Of a DNA stretch of 64,000 nt, positions 30,368-38,792 are shown piece by piece. Under the pieces are notes generated by a model, which was given only the letters and a program-made list of their open reading frames with translations, did no database searches and was not told where the DNA came from. The first letter of the stretch is position 1. Each line of letters begins with the position of its first letter. Source of the DNA: Mycolicibacterium gadium (GTDB taxonomy: Bacteria; Actinomycetota; Actinomycetes; Mycobacteriales; Mycobacteriaceae); assembly GCF_010728925.1 (NCBI RefSeq), contig NZ_AP022608.1:3162001-3226000 (forward strand), read 5' to 3'. The position numbers and the translations under genes were made by a program.

Positions 30368-31174
30368 CTAGGCGGGGTCGGCGAACACCGGCCGCTCCCC
30401 TGACATGCCCGCCATCACCGCGGCGATCTGATTGGGCCTGCCGATCAGGTCAGACTGCAGCTCGGATTCGCGCCCGAGCGCCGCCGCGACGTCGTTGCTG
30501 ACCCACGTCTCGTTGTAAAGCCTCTTCGCCGCGCGCACCGCATCGGGAGACTTCTGCGCAATCTCGTCGGCGAGCGCCAGCGCCGCCGCCAAGGGATCGT
30601 CGGCGGTCCTGGTGACCAATCCGATTGCGGCGGCATCGGCACCGGCCAGGATGCGGCCGGTGAAGGTCAGCTCCTTGGCGACATCGATCGGCAGCAGCCT
30701 CGGCAGCGTCTGCGTGATTCCCATGTCGGGCACCAGGCCCCACTTGATCTCCATGATCGACAGTCGTGCGTCCGGCGCGGCGATCCGGATGTCGGCGCCG
30801 AGCGCGATCTGCAGACCACCGCCGAAGCAGTTGCCGTGGATCGCGGCGATGACCGGCGCCGGGACCAACGACCAGTCGTAGGTGACGCGCTGGGCGAAGT
30901 TGGCCACCCGATCGGCGTCGCGCGCCAGTAGACCGCCGGTGCCGTTGCCGCCTCCTGACATGAAGCTGGCGACGTCCAGGCCCGAACAGAAGCTCTTGCC
31001 GTCGCCGTGCAGGACCACCGCACGAATCGATGAGTCGCCCGCCACCTGCTCGGCCGCCCGGATCAGGGCATCGAACATGGCTTGATCGAGCGCATTGTGC
31101 TTGTCGGCGCGCACCATCGTCACCGTTGCCACACCCTCGGCCGCCGTCCGCACCAGCACTCTGTCTTCGCCCAT
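30368..31174 (-). CDS. Enoyl-CoA hydratase/isomerase (crotonase family)
   Basis: The protein is 268 aa with the crotonase oxyanion-hole segments SFCSGLDVASF (about 63-73) and HGNCFGGGLQIALGADI (about 114-130). The position of the first catalytic Glu is taken by IMEIKWGLVPD. Members hydrate, isomerise or otherwise process CoA thioesters, so the exact reaction is open. It converges on the HlyIII gene and is divergent from the peroxiredoxin fusion. Confidence 0.85.
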   Translation of the reverse strand: MGEDRVLVRTAAEGVATVTMVRADKHNALDQAMFDALIRAAEQVAGDSSIRAVVLHGDGKSFCSGLDVASFMSGGGNGTGGLLARDADRVANFAQRVTYDWSLVPAPVIAAIHGNCFGGGLQIALGADIRIAAPDARLSIMEIKWGLVPDMGITQTLPRLLPIDVAKELTFTGRILAGADAAAIGLVTRTADDPLAAALALADEIAQKSPDAVRAAKRLYNETWVSNDVAAALGRESELQSDLIGRPNQIAAVMAGMSGERPVFADPA

Positions 31175-31281
31175 GCGTGCAATCTACCGACCGGTTGGGT
31201 CGGAGAATCTGCCAACCGCCGCGACGACCGAAATGCTTCAGACGTGTATTGCACGGTGCGTCCCCGCGCTAGTCTTTGCCG

Positions 31282-32256
31282 ATGATCGCAGGCGACAAGG
31301 CGCCTGACTTCACGCTGCTGGATCACACGGGCCGAGCACGGACGCTGTCCGGACTCCTTTCCGAAGGGCCGGTCGTGCTGTTCTTCTACCCCTTGGCGTC
31401 CTCCCCGATGTGTACGGCCCAGGCGTGTCATTTTCGGGACCTGAGCAACGAATTCGCCGCGGTGGGGGCCCATCGTGTGGGCATCAGCACCGACACCGTC
31501 GACAAGCAGGCCCACTTCGCCCAGCAGCGCTCGTTCGACTATCCGCTGCTGTCCGACGTGGACGGCGTGGTGTCGGAAATGTTCGGGGTGCGCCGCGGCA
31601 GGCTCGCCAAGCTGCAGAAGTCCTTGTGGACACGCGAGGCGCCCCGACGCGGCAGGCACACTCGGCGCCGTGGCCTGCTGGCCGGGCTGCTGCCGGTCAG
31701 GCGGACGACGTTCGTCATCGGCACCGATCGCACCGTGCTCAAGGTCGTCTCCACCGAGCTGCGCGCATCGGTGCACGCCGACCAGGCCTTGTGGTTCCTG
31801 CAGAACCTGCACCTGCCGCATGCCAGAGGCACGCACTCCGCCGCGCAACAGCCGCCGCCGGAAGCCAGACCGATCGGCGATCTTTTCATCGCACCGGAGG
31901 CCGCCGCGCGCGAGCCGAGTCTGGTCCGGCCATACGCACTGACGGCTGGCCGCACCGATACCGATGTCGAGGTGCCCCTCGAGGCTCCGGTCCAAGCGGT
32001 CGCCACGACGACAAAGCCGCCGCGCTGGCCGAAAAATGATGTGCGAGGCCAGATCCTGACATACTGCGCGCGCAGCCGCTCGGTCGCCGAGATCGCCGCT
32101 GCGCTCTCGTTACCGCTCGGGGCGACGCGGTTCCTGGTCGGCGATCTGGTGACACAGGGCTATTTGCGGGTGAACGCCACCCCCGGCGACTCGATGACGA
32201 TCGAGGAACGACGCGAACTGTTGACGAGGACGCTGCGCGGCCTACGCGCACTCTGA
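31282..32256 (+). CDS. Peroxiredoxin (AhpC/BCP type) fused to DUF742
   Basis: The protein is 324 aa. Residues 1 to about 180 form a thioredoxin-fold peroxiredoxin: DKAPDFTLLDHTGR, then SSPMCTAQACHFRD with a peroxidatic and probably a resolving Cys five residues apart. After a basic stretch and a linker, residues about 205-305 match DUF742: SLVRPYALTAGRT, then a winged-helix segment SVAEIAAALSLPLGATRFLVGDL. DUF742 proteins are normally free-standing partners of roadblock and small-GTPase conservon proteins, none of which are nearby. A TTG two codons upstream (31276) is an alternative start. Confidence 0.85.
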   Translation: MIAGDKAPDFTLLDHTGRARTLSGLLSEGPVVLFFYPLASSPMCTAQACHFRDLSNEFAAVGAHRVGISTDTVDKQAHFAQQRSFDYPLLSDVDGVVSEMFGVRRGRLAKLQKSLWTREAPRRGRHTRRRGLLAGLLPVRRTTFVIGTDRTVLKVVSTELRASVHADQALWFLQNLHLPHARGTHSAAQQPPPEARPIGDLFIAPEAAAREPSLVRPYALTAGRTDTDVEVPLEAPVQAVATTTKPPRWPKNDVRGQILTYCARSRSVAEIAAALSLPLGATRFLVGDLVTQGYLRVNATPGDSMTIEERRELLTRTLRGLRAL

Positions 32257-32286
32257 GCGGGTCGATGCGTTCAATCCGGTGAGCCG

Positions 32287-32670
32287 CTATGGATGTGTCA
32301 GGCCTGGCAAGCAATTGATGAACGGTATGCCCGGTGGAGGCGGTGGCGCCGGCGGGCCGGGCGGTTGCCCCTGGATGATCACCGGTTCGGTCAGCGGCGC
32401 CGCGGGGTCGAAGTAGAAGGTGTGGCAGACGTTCATATCCCAGTTCGGTATTGGGTCCATGCCCGAGCCTGGACACCACAGCTGACCACAGACGCCGTTC
32501 GCGTCGCAGGTGCCCGGCGGCCCCTCGGGCGGCGCACACGGCGGAGTGTTCGCGTTCGACGGTGAACAGAACGGTACTGCGTTGGCCGCAGGCGCGAGCA
32601 CGGCTGCGACGTTCATACCGACGGAGGCAAACGTGGCCGTCGCACACACTGCGATGAGGGCTTTGTGCAT
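32287..32670 (-). CDS. Small secreted cysteine-rich protein
   Basis: The protein is 127 aa. A Sec signal peptide (about 1-31) is followed by a mature part with at least six cysteines and a proline-rich C-terminal tail (GQPPGPPAPPPPPG). Similar short exported Cys/Pro-rich proteins are common in mycobacteria and mostly uncharacterised. I place the start at ATG 32670; the longer frame overlaps the divergent DUF35 gene. No function is assigned. Confidence 0.7.
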   Translation of the reverse strand: MHKALIAVCATATFASVGMNVAAVLAPAANAVPFCSPSNANTPPCAPPEGPPGTCDANGVCGQLWCPGSGMDPIPNWDMNVCHTFYFDPAAPLTEPVIIQGQPPGPPAPPPPPGIPFINCLPGLTHP

Positions 32671-32765
32671 ATGGCCAGTGAACCGCGCCGAGTTGCCTAC
32701 CGATCCCAATATCGGCATCCGGCGCATGAGTACTAACGTCGATGCCACCGACGATGGAGGTGCGC

Positions 32766-33164
32766 GTGGCCGGACGGATTCCCTTGGTCGACTACCTGGT
32801 GCTGGACGGCGACGAGCCGCATCTGGTCGCGCAGCAATGCGCGAACTGCGGCGCCCGGTTCTTCGACCGGCGCAACGCGTGCGCCGGCTGTTTCGGCACC
32901 GACTTCACAACGGTGCCGATCCCGACCGAGGGCGTGGTGCGGGCATTCACGATCGTCGCCTTCGCCGCACCGGGTATCCCCGTTCCGTTCGTCGCCGCGG
33001 TCGTCGATTGCGGGGGGACGCAGGTGCGCGCCAACCTCATCAACGTCGAGCCCGACGCCCAACACGTCCGCGACGGCATGAAGGTGCGACTCGCCACCCA
33101 TTCGATCGGCACCGATTCCGAGGGCACCGAGGCCATCGGCTTCGGCTTCGAGCCCGTCGACTGA
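32766..33164 (+). CDS. DUF35 zinc-ribbon/OB-fold acyl-CoA-associated protein
   Basis: The protein is about 132 aa. A rubredoxin-like zinc ribbon (C-x2-C in QQCANCG and C-x2-C in NACAGCF) precedes an OB-fold with RAFTIVAFAAPG and VPFVAAVVDCGG. DUF35 proteins pair with thiolase-like lipid-transfer proteins, often as an obligate complex, and the next gene is such a thiolase. GTG 32766 has GGAGG at good spacing; ATG 32754 and the upstream 32742 are in frame. Confidence 0.85.
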   Translation: MAGRIPLVDYLVLDGDEPHLVAQQCANCGARFFDRRNACAGCFGTDFTTVPIPTEGVVRAFTIVAFAAPGIPVPFVAAVVDCGGTQVRANLINVEPDAQHVRDGMKVRLATHSIGTDSEGTEAIGFGFEPVD

Positions 33165-33200
33165 CCCGACCCCCATCCATCTGGCGAAGGAGTTTCAACG

Positions 33201-34412
33201 ATGAGCGCAAGCGACGAGGTGTGGATCGTCGGCATTCAGATGACCAAGTTCGGCAAGCACCCCGACCTGGACACCGTCGACCTGGCGGCCGAGGCGGCGA
33301 CGGGAGCACTCGCCGACGCAGGGGTCACGATGGCTGACATCGGCGTGATAGCCGCGGGCAACCTGATGAATGCGAGTGCCGGTATCGGACAACAACTTCA
33401 GAAGCAGATCGGTCAGACCGGCATCCCCGTCTACAACGTCGCCAACGCGTGCGCGACCGGCGCGACGGCGCTGCGGACCGCCATCATGGCGGTGAAGGCA
33501 GGCGAAGTCGACTACGGTCTAGCAGTCGGCGTCGAAAAGCTTTCCGGCGCAGGTCTGCTCGGCGGGGGCGGTTCGAAGAAGAAGGACGCCGACACCTGGA
33601 CGCCTGCCGGCCGGTACGGCGCGGTCGCGCCGATTGACGGCCGGATCGGCACCGAGACCATGCCCGGCGTTTTCGCGCAGATCGGCATGGAGTACGGCCA
33701 CAAGTACGGCGGCACCAGCTTCGAGTTGTTCGCCAAGATCAGCGAGAAGAATCACGCGCACTCGACACTGAATCCGCTTGCGTCCTACCAGAAGAGGTTC
33801 ACGCTGGAACAGATCATGAACGACGTCATGATCGCGTACCCCAACACCCGTCCGATGTGCTCGGCCAACTGTGACGGCGCGGCCGCCGCGGTCGTGTGCA
33901 ACGGCGAGACGCTGGCTTCGCTGTCGCTCGAACAGCGGCGCCGAGCGGTGAAGGTGGCATCCTCGGTGCTGACCACCGACCCCTATGAAGAGGGGTGCCA
34001 GGTGCTGCCCAACGTGAACACGTTGACGCGCAAGGCCGCCGCCATCGCCTACGAGCAGGCCGGCGTCGGACCGAACGATCTCGATCTGGTCGAGCTACAC
34101 GACTGCTTCGCCACTGCGGAACTGGTGCACTACGACAACCTGATGCTCTGTGAAGAGGGCGGGGCCGCTGACTTCTTCAATTCCGGCGCAACATGGCGCG
34201 ACGGCTCGACCCCGGTGAACGTGTCCGGTGGGCTGGAATCGAAGGGCCACCCCATTGCCGCGACCGGCATCGCCAACGTCTGGGAGATCTGCCATCATCT
34301 GCGCGGCGAGGCCGGCGACCGGCAGATCGAGAACGCAAAAGTGGGCCTGGCCCACGTGATCGGACTGGGTTCGGCCTGCGGCGTCCACATTCTGGAGAAA
34401 TCGGCTGCGTAA
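33201..34412 (+). CDS. Thiolase-like lipid-transfer protein (SCP-x/Ltp type)
   Basis: The protein is 403 aa with thiolase-superfamily features: the nucleophile-region NVANACATGATAL (Cys near residue 86), ELHDCFATAELVHY and GGLESKGHPIAATG with the catalytic His, then GLGSACGVHI at the C-terminus. Ltp-type members act with DUF35 partners as retro-aldolases or thiolases on side-chain acyl-CoAs. It is 36 bp downstream of the DUF35 gene and is the last core gene before the tRNA-fragment attachment site. Confidence 0.88.
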   Translation: MSASDEVWIVGIQMTKFGKHPDLDTVDLAAEAATGALADAGVTMADIGVIAAGNLMNASAGIGQQLQKQIGQTGIPVYNVANACATGATALRTAIMAVKAGEVDYGLAVGVEKLSGAGLLGGGGSKKKDADTWTPAGRYGAVAPIDGRIGTETMPGVFAQIGMEYGHKYGGTSFELFAKISEKNHAHSTLNPLASYQKRFTLEQIMNDVMIAYPNTRPMCSANCDGAAAAVVCNGETLASLSLEQRRRAVKVASSVLTTDPYEEGCQVLPNVNTLTRKAAAIAYEQAGVGPNDLDLVELHDCFATAELVHYDNLMLCEEGGAADFFNSGATWRDGSTPVNVSGGLESKGHPIAATGIANVWEICHHLRGEAGDRQIENAKVGLAHVIGLGSACGVHILEKSAA

Positions 34413-34431
34413 GCCAGCTGCTGATCAATCG

Positions 34432-34481
34432 TGGTGGAGCTAAGGGGATTCGAACCCCTGACCTTCTCGATGCGAACGAGA
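34432..34481 (-). tRNA. 3' part of a tRNA-Ala(CGC) gene: attachment-site copy, not functional
   Basis: Read on the minus strand this is a tRNA from the 5' side of the anticodon stem to CCA: stem TCTCG/CGAGA around loop TTCGCAT (anticodon CGC), variable loop, T-arm with GGTTCGAATCC, acceptor 3' strand TAGCTCC, then A and CCA. The D-arm and the 5' acceptor strand are missing. This is the usual outcome of site-specific integration into a tRNA 3' end. The orientation implies that the intact gene lies at the far right end of the inserted DNA, beyond this window. Confidence 0.75.
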
Positions 34482-34682
34482 CGAACTGGGCGTTTGTCGC
34501 GCGAAACTGTGTTGGCTAAGGATGAAACCGCAGCTAACGGCCGTTGGCTCCGTTGGTTGGAAAAAGTTCCGACTAGATCTGTTGCGGACTGAGTGCGGAC
34601 TGGCGAAGTAGTTCCATATCGACCACGCTCGAGAATGCGGGCTTCCGGCCACCTGGGCGACGGCCCAGCCAGAGTGGAGACC

Positions 34683-34976
34683 GTGGACAATAAGGGTTCG
34701 GCGATCAAGACATACTGGCTCGCCGAGGTCGCAGACATGGTTCTTCCGGACATGACGAGGGGTGTGCGTTGGCGTTCGCAGCGCCTGAACCGCAGCGAGC
34801 TGCCGGGATATCGTGTCGGCCGGTCCTGGCGGATGACGCATGGAGATGTCGAAGACCTGATTGAGCGCTATCGCAACAGTCCTTCACCTAGCGACGATCA
34901 ACCGGCGGAGCGAGCCGAGTTTCCTTCCGGTTTGACGCCGACCTCACGTCGGCGAGTAGGGCATAGCGATCCCTGA
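34683..34976 (+). CDS. Excisionase-like small DNA-binding protein
   Basis: The protein is about 97 aa from GTG 34683. A MerR/Xis-type helix-turn-helix is visible: YWLAEVADMVLP, then RSELPGYRVGRSWRMTHGDVEDLIERY, which is the common 'GYRVGRxWR' wing of excisionase-like proteins. It lies 200 bp inside the tRNA-fragment site, where integrase and Xis genes normally sit. No integrase is present, so this is probably a relic of the element's mobility module. The frame extends upstream to 34593. Confidence 0.65.
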   Translation: MDNKGSAIKTYWLAEVADMVLPDMTRGVRWRSQRLNRSELPGYRVGRSWRMTHGDVEDLIERYRNSPSPSDDQPAERAEFPSGLTPTSRRRVGHSDP

Positions 34977-35297
34977 CCCATACGCGAATGGTTGATGGGA
35001 AGTTGATGCAGCGCTCGGCCGAGGGTGCCAAATGAGCGGCTGACACGCATCTCTAACCGGAGGAGCTGCCGGGAATCGAACCCGCTCCAAAAATCCTGTT
35101 GAACTGCAAGAATGCCGAATCAGGTACGCGAGACGACATGAAAGCGCGCGAGATGACCTGGAAAAACGGGCCAGGTGTTGATGGCATCAACACGAGCGCA
35201 GCCCATTTAAGGTCGCCCTGACCTGCTCGATGCGAACTGGCATAGCTCTTCGGCCATGCGTCTCCACCGGCCCGCATGGTGGCTTTCGCCACCGTTG
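34977..35297. other. Gene-free boundary stretch with tRNA/tmRNA-like fragments
   Basis: I see no convincing gene here. Two RNA-like pieces stand out. At 35060-35087, on the minus strand, is a T-arm plus acceptor strand, GGGTTCGATTCCCGGCAGC, resembling a tmRNA 3' end. At 35216-35237 is a 22-base copy of the tRNA-Ala fragment core with one mismatch. The stretch ends at the IS21 target duplication. Confidence 0.5.
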
Positions 35298-35462
35298 TGT
35301 CAGCTGCCAGGTGAATGGGACCACTTTAGGGCTGGTTTTGCCATGAGCATGGGACCACCTGTTTGTCATTGATGGGACCACCTGGCTGGCTGGTTTGCCA
35401 GTTATGGGACCACCCCGGCGTGGCGTGGGTTCTTCCGGTTGTTGGGCCGCTGTATTGGCCCA

Positions 35463-37015
35463 ATGAGCTACCGGGAGGTATCGGTGATCGAGATTGTGGA
35501 GATGCTGCGGCTGTGGCTGCAGGGGTTGGGGTTGCGGGAGGTGGCCCGGCTCTCGGGGACTGACCGCAAAACCGTTCGCAGGTACGTCGACCGTGCACGG
35601 GCCTGCGGGCTCGACCGCGACGGCGGAGACGGTCAGCTCACTGATGAGTTGATCGCGGCGGTGATTGCCGGGTGCGCCCGCACCGGCCGGCCGGCAAGAG
35701 TCTGGCATGGGAAACCATCGCCGCCGAGCATGACCAGATCAAGACGTGGCTCAAAGACGGGCTCACGTTGACCAAGATCCACACCTTGTTGGGGCGCCGG
35801 GGTGTGGTGGTGTCGTATCGGACGTTGCACCGTTATGCCACAACGGAATTGGATTTCGGTCGGCGCCAGGCCACGGTGCCGGTGGCCGACTGCGAACCGG
35901 GCGCGGAGGTGCAGGTCGACTTCGGGCGGCTCGGCATGCTCACCGACATCAGCGATGGCCGCCGTCGGGTGGTGCACGGGTTGATCTTCACCGCGGTGTA
36001 CTCGCGGCACATGTTCGTCTGGCCCACCTACCGCCAGAATTTGGCTGATGTGATCGCCGGGTTCGAAGCGGCGTGGGCGTTCTTCGGCGGAGTGTTCGCC
36101 GTGGTGATCCCCGACAACATGAAAGCCATCGTCACCACCGCGCACGCGACCGAGCCCCGGCTCAACGACTCCTTCCGTGAGTACGCCCAGTCGCGTGGGT
36201 TCGCGATCGATCCGGCGCGGGTCCGCAGCCCGAAGGATAAGCCGCGGGTGGAACGCATGGTGTCCTATGTGCGGTCGAATTTCTTTGCCGGAGAGCACTT
36301 CCGGGATCTCGATGATTGCCGCAACCGCGCCCAGCTGTGGTGTTCGGACATCGCGGGGATGCGTATTCACGGCACCACCCGGCTGCGCCCGGTGCAGGTG
36401 TTTTCCGCCGATGAGTTGCCCGCGCTCAAGCCCGTGCCTGAGACGGTGTTCGACGTTCCGGTCTGGACGCATCCGAAGGTGGCTCCCGACCGCCACGTGC
36501 AGATCGCCAAGGCCCTCTACAGCGTGCCCGGGGAGCTGGTCGGCAAGCGCATCGACGCCCGTGCCGATGCGCACTCGGTCAAGCTGTACTGGCGTGGTGA
36601 GCTGATCAAGGTGCATCCGGCCGTGGCCCCAGGCCGCCGACACACTGATCCGGCCGACCTTCCCGCCGAGGTGTCGGTCTATGCCATGCGGGATCTAAAC
36701 GCCCTGCAGCGCAAAGCTGCCGCCCACGGAACCCATGTCGGCGTCTACGCCGCCGCGGTGTTGGAGCATCCGCTGCCGTGGACCAAGATGCGTCAGGTCT
36801 ACCGGCTGCTGGGGCTGGTGCGCCGCCACGGCGCCGCGCACGTAGACGACGCGTGCCGCCGCGCCCTGGACGCCGAGGTGATCGACGTCGGGCTCATCGA
36901 GCGGATCTGCACCCGCGGCGGCGGTGAACAACTACCCCTGATACCCAAACCGCCCGGCGCGGCGTCGCGGTTCGTCCGCGACGGCTCGGATTTCGCGGTG
37001 CGCAGGCCCTCATGA
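35463..37015 (+). pseudogene. istA: IstA transposase of the IS21 element, frameshifted
   Basis: The N-terminal part (about 70 aa from ATG 35463) has the helix-turn-helix LREVARLSGTDRKTVRRYVDRA. The rest, in another frame, runs from about 35672 to 37015 and includes the rve/DDE domain: VQVDFGRLGML, VIPDNMKAIV, KPRVERMVSYVR. The break lies in a G run at 35670-35672; one extra G would give a continuous IstA of about 517 aa. This could be an inactivating deletion, a programmed frameshift or a sequencing error. The stop overlaps istB (ATGA). Confidence 0.85.
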
Positions 37016-37824
37016 GCACCCAACGTCCCGATGCCGCGCCGGCGGTCAAACCGATCGAAGTCTCCGCCGAACTCAAAGCCCTGATGCGCCGCCTCAAACT
37101 CGGCCAGCTGCTCGACACGCTGCCCGAGCGGTTGGCGCTGGCCCGCACCAACCGGCTGCCCCACCACGACTTCCTGGAATTGTTGTTCGCCGATGAGGTC
37201 ACCCGCCGTGACCGCGAATCCGCGGCGCGTCGCGCCAAGGCCGCCCACCTGGACCCGGCGATGCAGTTGCACGCCTGGGACGACTCGGCTGCCGTGGCGT
37301 TCGATCAACAGTTGTGGGCCGAGCTGACCTCACTGCGATTCCTCGCCGATGCCTACAACGTCCTCGTCATGGGACCGGTCGGAGTCGGAAAGACGTTCCT
37401 GGCCAACGCCTTAGGCCACATCGCGGTACGCAAACACCACAGCGTGCACACCGAACGCGCCGACAAACTGTTCAAACGCCTACGCGGGGCACGCCTGGAC
37501 GGCAGCTACGAAGACGAGATGCGCAAACTGCACCGCGTCGAACTACTGATCATCGACGACCTCGCACTGCACCGCCTGGAGGCCACCGAGACCACCGACT
37601 TCTACGAGATCATCGTCGAACGCCACCGCGCCGCATCAACCGTCATCACCAGCAACCGCGAACCACCCGAGATCCTGACCATGATGGCCGACCCACTGCT
37701 GGCCCAATCGGCGATGGACCGACTGCAATCAGCAGCCTACGAACTCGTCGTCGAAGGCGAGTCCTACCGGCAACGCCAGAAACCAGGGACGCGAAAGCCG
37801 GCCCCTCCGACTTCGTCGGATTGA
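37012..37824 (+). CDS. istB: IS21-family helper ATPase IstB
   Basis: The protein is 270 aa, a DnaC-like AAA+ ATPase that assists IstA in target selection. Walker A GPVGVGKTFLANAL lies near residue 119, Walker B LLIIDDLAL near 182, and SNREPPE (sensor 1) near 222. ATG 37012 overlaps the istA stop by 4 bases. The gene is full length, so only istA in this copy is damaged. Confidence 0.93.
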   Translation: MSTQRPDAAPAVKPIEVSAELKALMRRLKLGQLLDTLPERLALARTNRLPHHDFLELLFADEVTRRDRESAARRAKAAHLDPAMQLHAWDDSAAVAFDQQLWAELTSLRFLADAYNVLVMGPVGVGKTFLANALGHIAVRKHHSVHTERADKLFKRLRGARLDGSYEDEMRKLHRVELLIIDDLALHRLEATETTDFYEIIVERHRAASTVITSNREPPEILTMMADPLLAQSAMDRLQSAAYELVVEGESYRQRQKPGTRKPAPPTSSD

Positions 37825-37929
37825 CCGGCAACCACACCTTCGGCCACTATCAACACACGGCCTACAACCGGAACAACCCGGTCCCATGCTCATGGCAAAC
37901 CAGAGGTCCCATCACCCTGGCAGGCGACA

Positions 37930-38366
37930 CCGTTGTGCCCACCACGCGGAGGATGTTGAACGGATTACCGCACGAGTATCGCGGTGGCCTCCACTGGCGT
38001 GTTCTGAATGCCTTCAATGTCATTGAAAGTTGGTGGAACCCTCTTCGACGGTACTCACACAGCTTGTCAGACAAGTCTCCCGCGGTCGGCGGCGTAACCC
38101 ACGGTGTCTCGAGTTGCACGGTGGCCGTCCACATCGCCAAGGCCCTCGCTCGGCGGCCGAGATTTGGCGGTACGCCCGGTGGGTTTCATCAGTGCGGTGA
38201 GCACACTCATTCCGATTCCGAATACGGCAGAAAATTGGCGCCGGCGGGAGGCAAAGGAACCTACCGGGGTGAGCGGATCCTCCGGCGGTGCATTGGCGCG
38301 AGAAGGTCGGCCCGGCACCGCTCCACGGTAAAGAGCTCGTGCAGGTGGGTAGACAGTTCAGGGTCG
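37930..38366. other. Gene remnant between IS21 and the MarR gene
   Basis: No intact gene is seen. A 37-codon frame on the minus strand (38261-38374) starts at an ATG overlapping the marR stop by 8 bases (ATGGGTGA), as a coupled second gene would, but stops early. A different frame then stays open to 38067. This looks like a disrupted gene downstream of marR, possibly shortened by the IS insertion. I could not recognise the family. Confidence 0.4.
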
Positions 38367-38789
38367 TCACCCATGTCCCAGCGTAGCGAGTAGCTTCAGC
38401 AAGTCACGCCGGTCCTGTTCGGCGAATTCGGCGAGAACGCGGCGTTCGGCCGCACGCACACCAGAGTTGGTGCGCTTGAGGAACTCGGCGCCCTCAAACG
38501 ATAACTCCATTGGAAGTGATCGCCCAGACGGCACCACGGTGGCCCGCACCACTAAGCTGCGCTTCTGCAGTTTCTGCACCACCCTGTTCATCGCCTGTGG
38601 GGAAACGTTGATAGCGCGCCCCAATTGCGCATTGGACATGCCGGGCGATTGGGACAACAAGCGCATGCATAGGTAATGAGCGAAGGACAAACCCAACGGC
38701 GCGAGCACCCTCGCCGTCACCTCGCGACGCAGCGCCGAAGCTAAGCGGTGCAGAAGGTAGCCCAGCGGCTGGGTCTCAACCCGCTCCAT
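38367..38789 (-). CDS. MarR-family transcriptional regulator
   Basis: The protein is 140 aa with a winged-helix MarR core: LGLSFAHYLCMRLLSQSPGMSNAQLGRAINVSPQAMNRVVQKL is the recognition helix region, followed by a wing around ATVVPSGRSLPMEL. MarR proteins are dimeric repressors released by aromatic or phenolic ligands. The downstream partner gene is broken (37930-38366). The upstream neighbour is a decayed TetR gene, so this regulator may now lack its original target. Confidence 0.85.
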   Translation of the reverse strand: MERVETQPLGYLLHRLASALRREVTARVLAPLGLSFAHYLCMRLLSQSPGMSNAQLGRAINVSPQAMNRVVQKLQKRSLVVRATVVPSGRSLPMELSFEGAEFLKRTNSGVRAAERRVLAEFAEQDRRDLLKLLATLGHG

Positions 38790-38792
38790 GGA

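Larger units (their letters stand above)
35298..37929 (+). mobile_element. IS21-family insertion sequence, complete
   Basis: The ends are TGTC...GACA inverted repeats: TGTCAGCTGCCAGG at the left, and the right end read in reverse is TGTCGCCTGCCAGG. Both ends also carry repeated ATGGGACC blocks (four on the left, two on the right), the multiple transposase-binding sites usual for IS21. It is flanked by a 6-bp duplication CCGTTG (35292-35297 and 37930-37935). It encodes istA and istB in the standard order. The intact duplication suggests a fairly recent insertion. Confidence 0.9.

Noticed and set aside
34295..34753. Minus-strand frame over the tRNA fragment, considered as an integrase remnant
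   Set aside because: No Arg-His-Arg-Tyr recombinase motifs. The readable segment is just the translated tRNA fragment.
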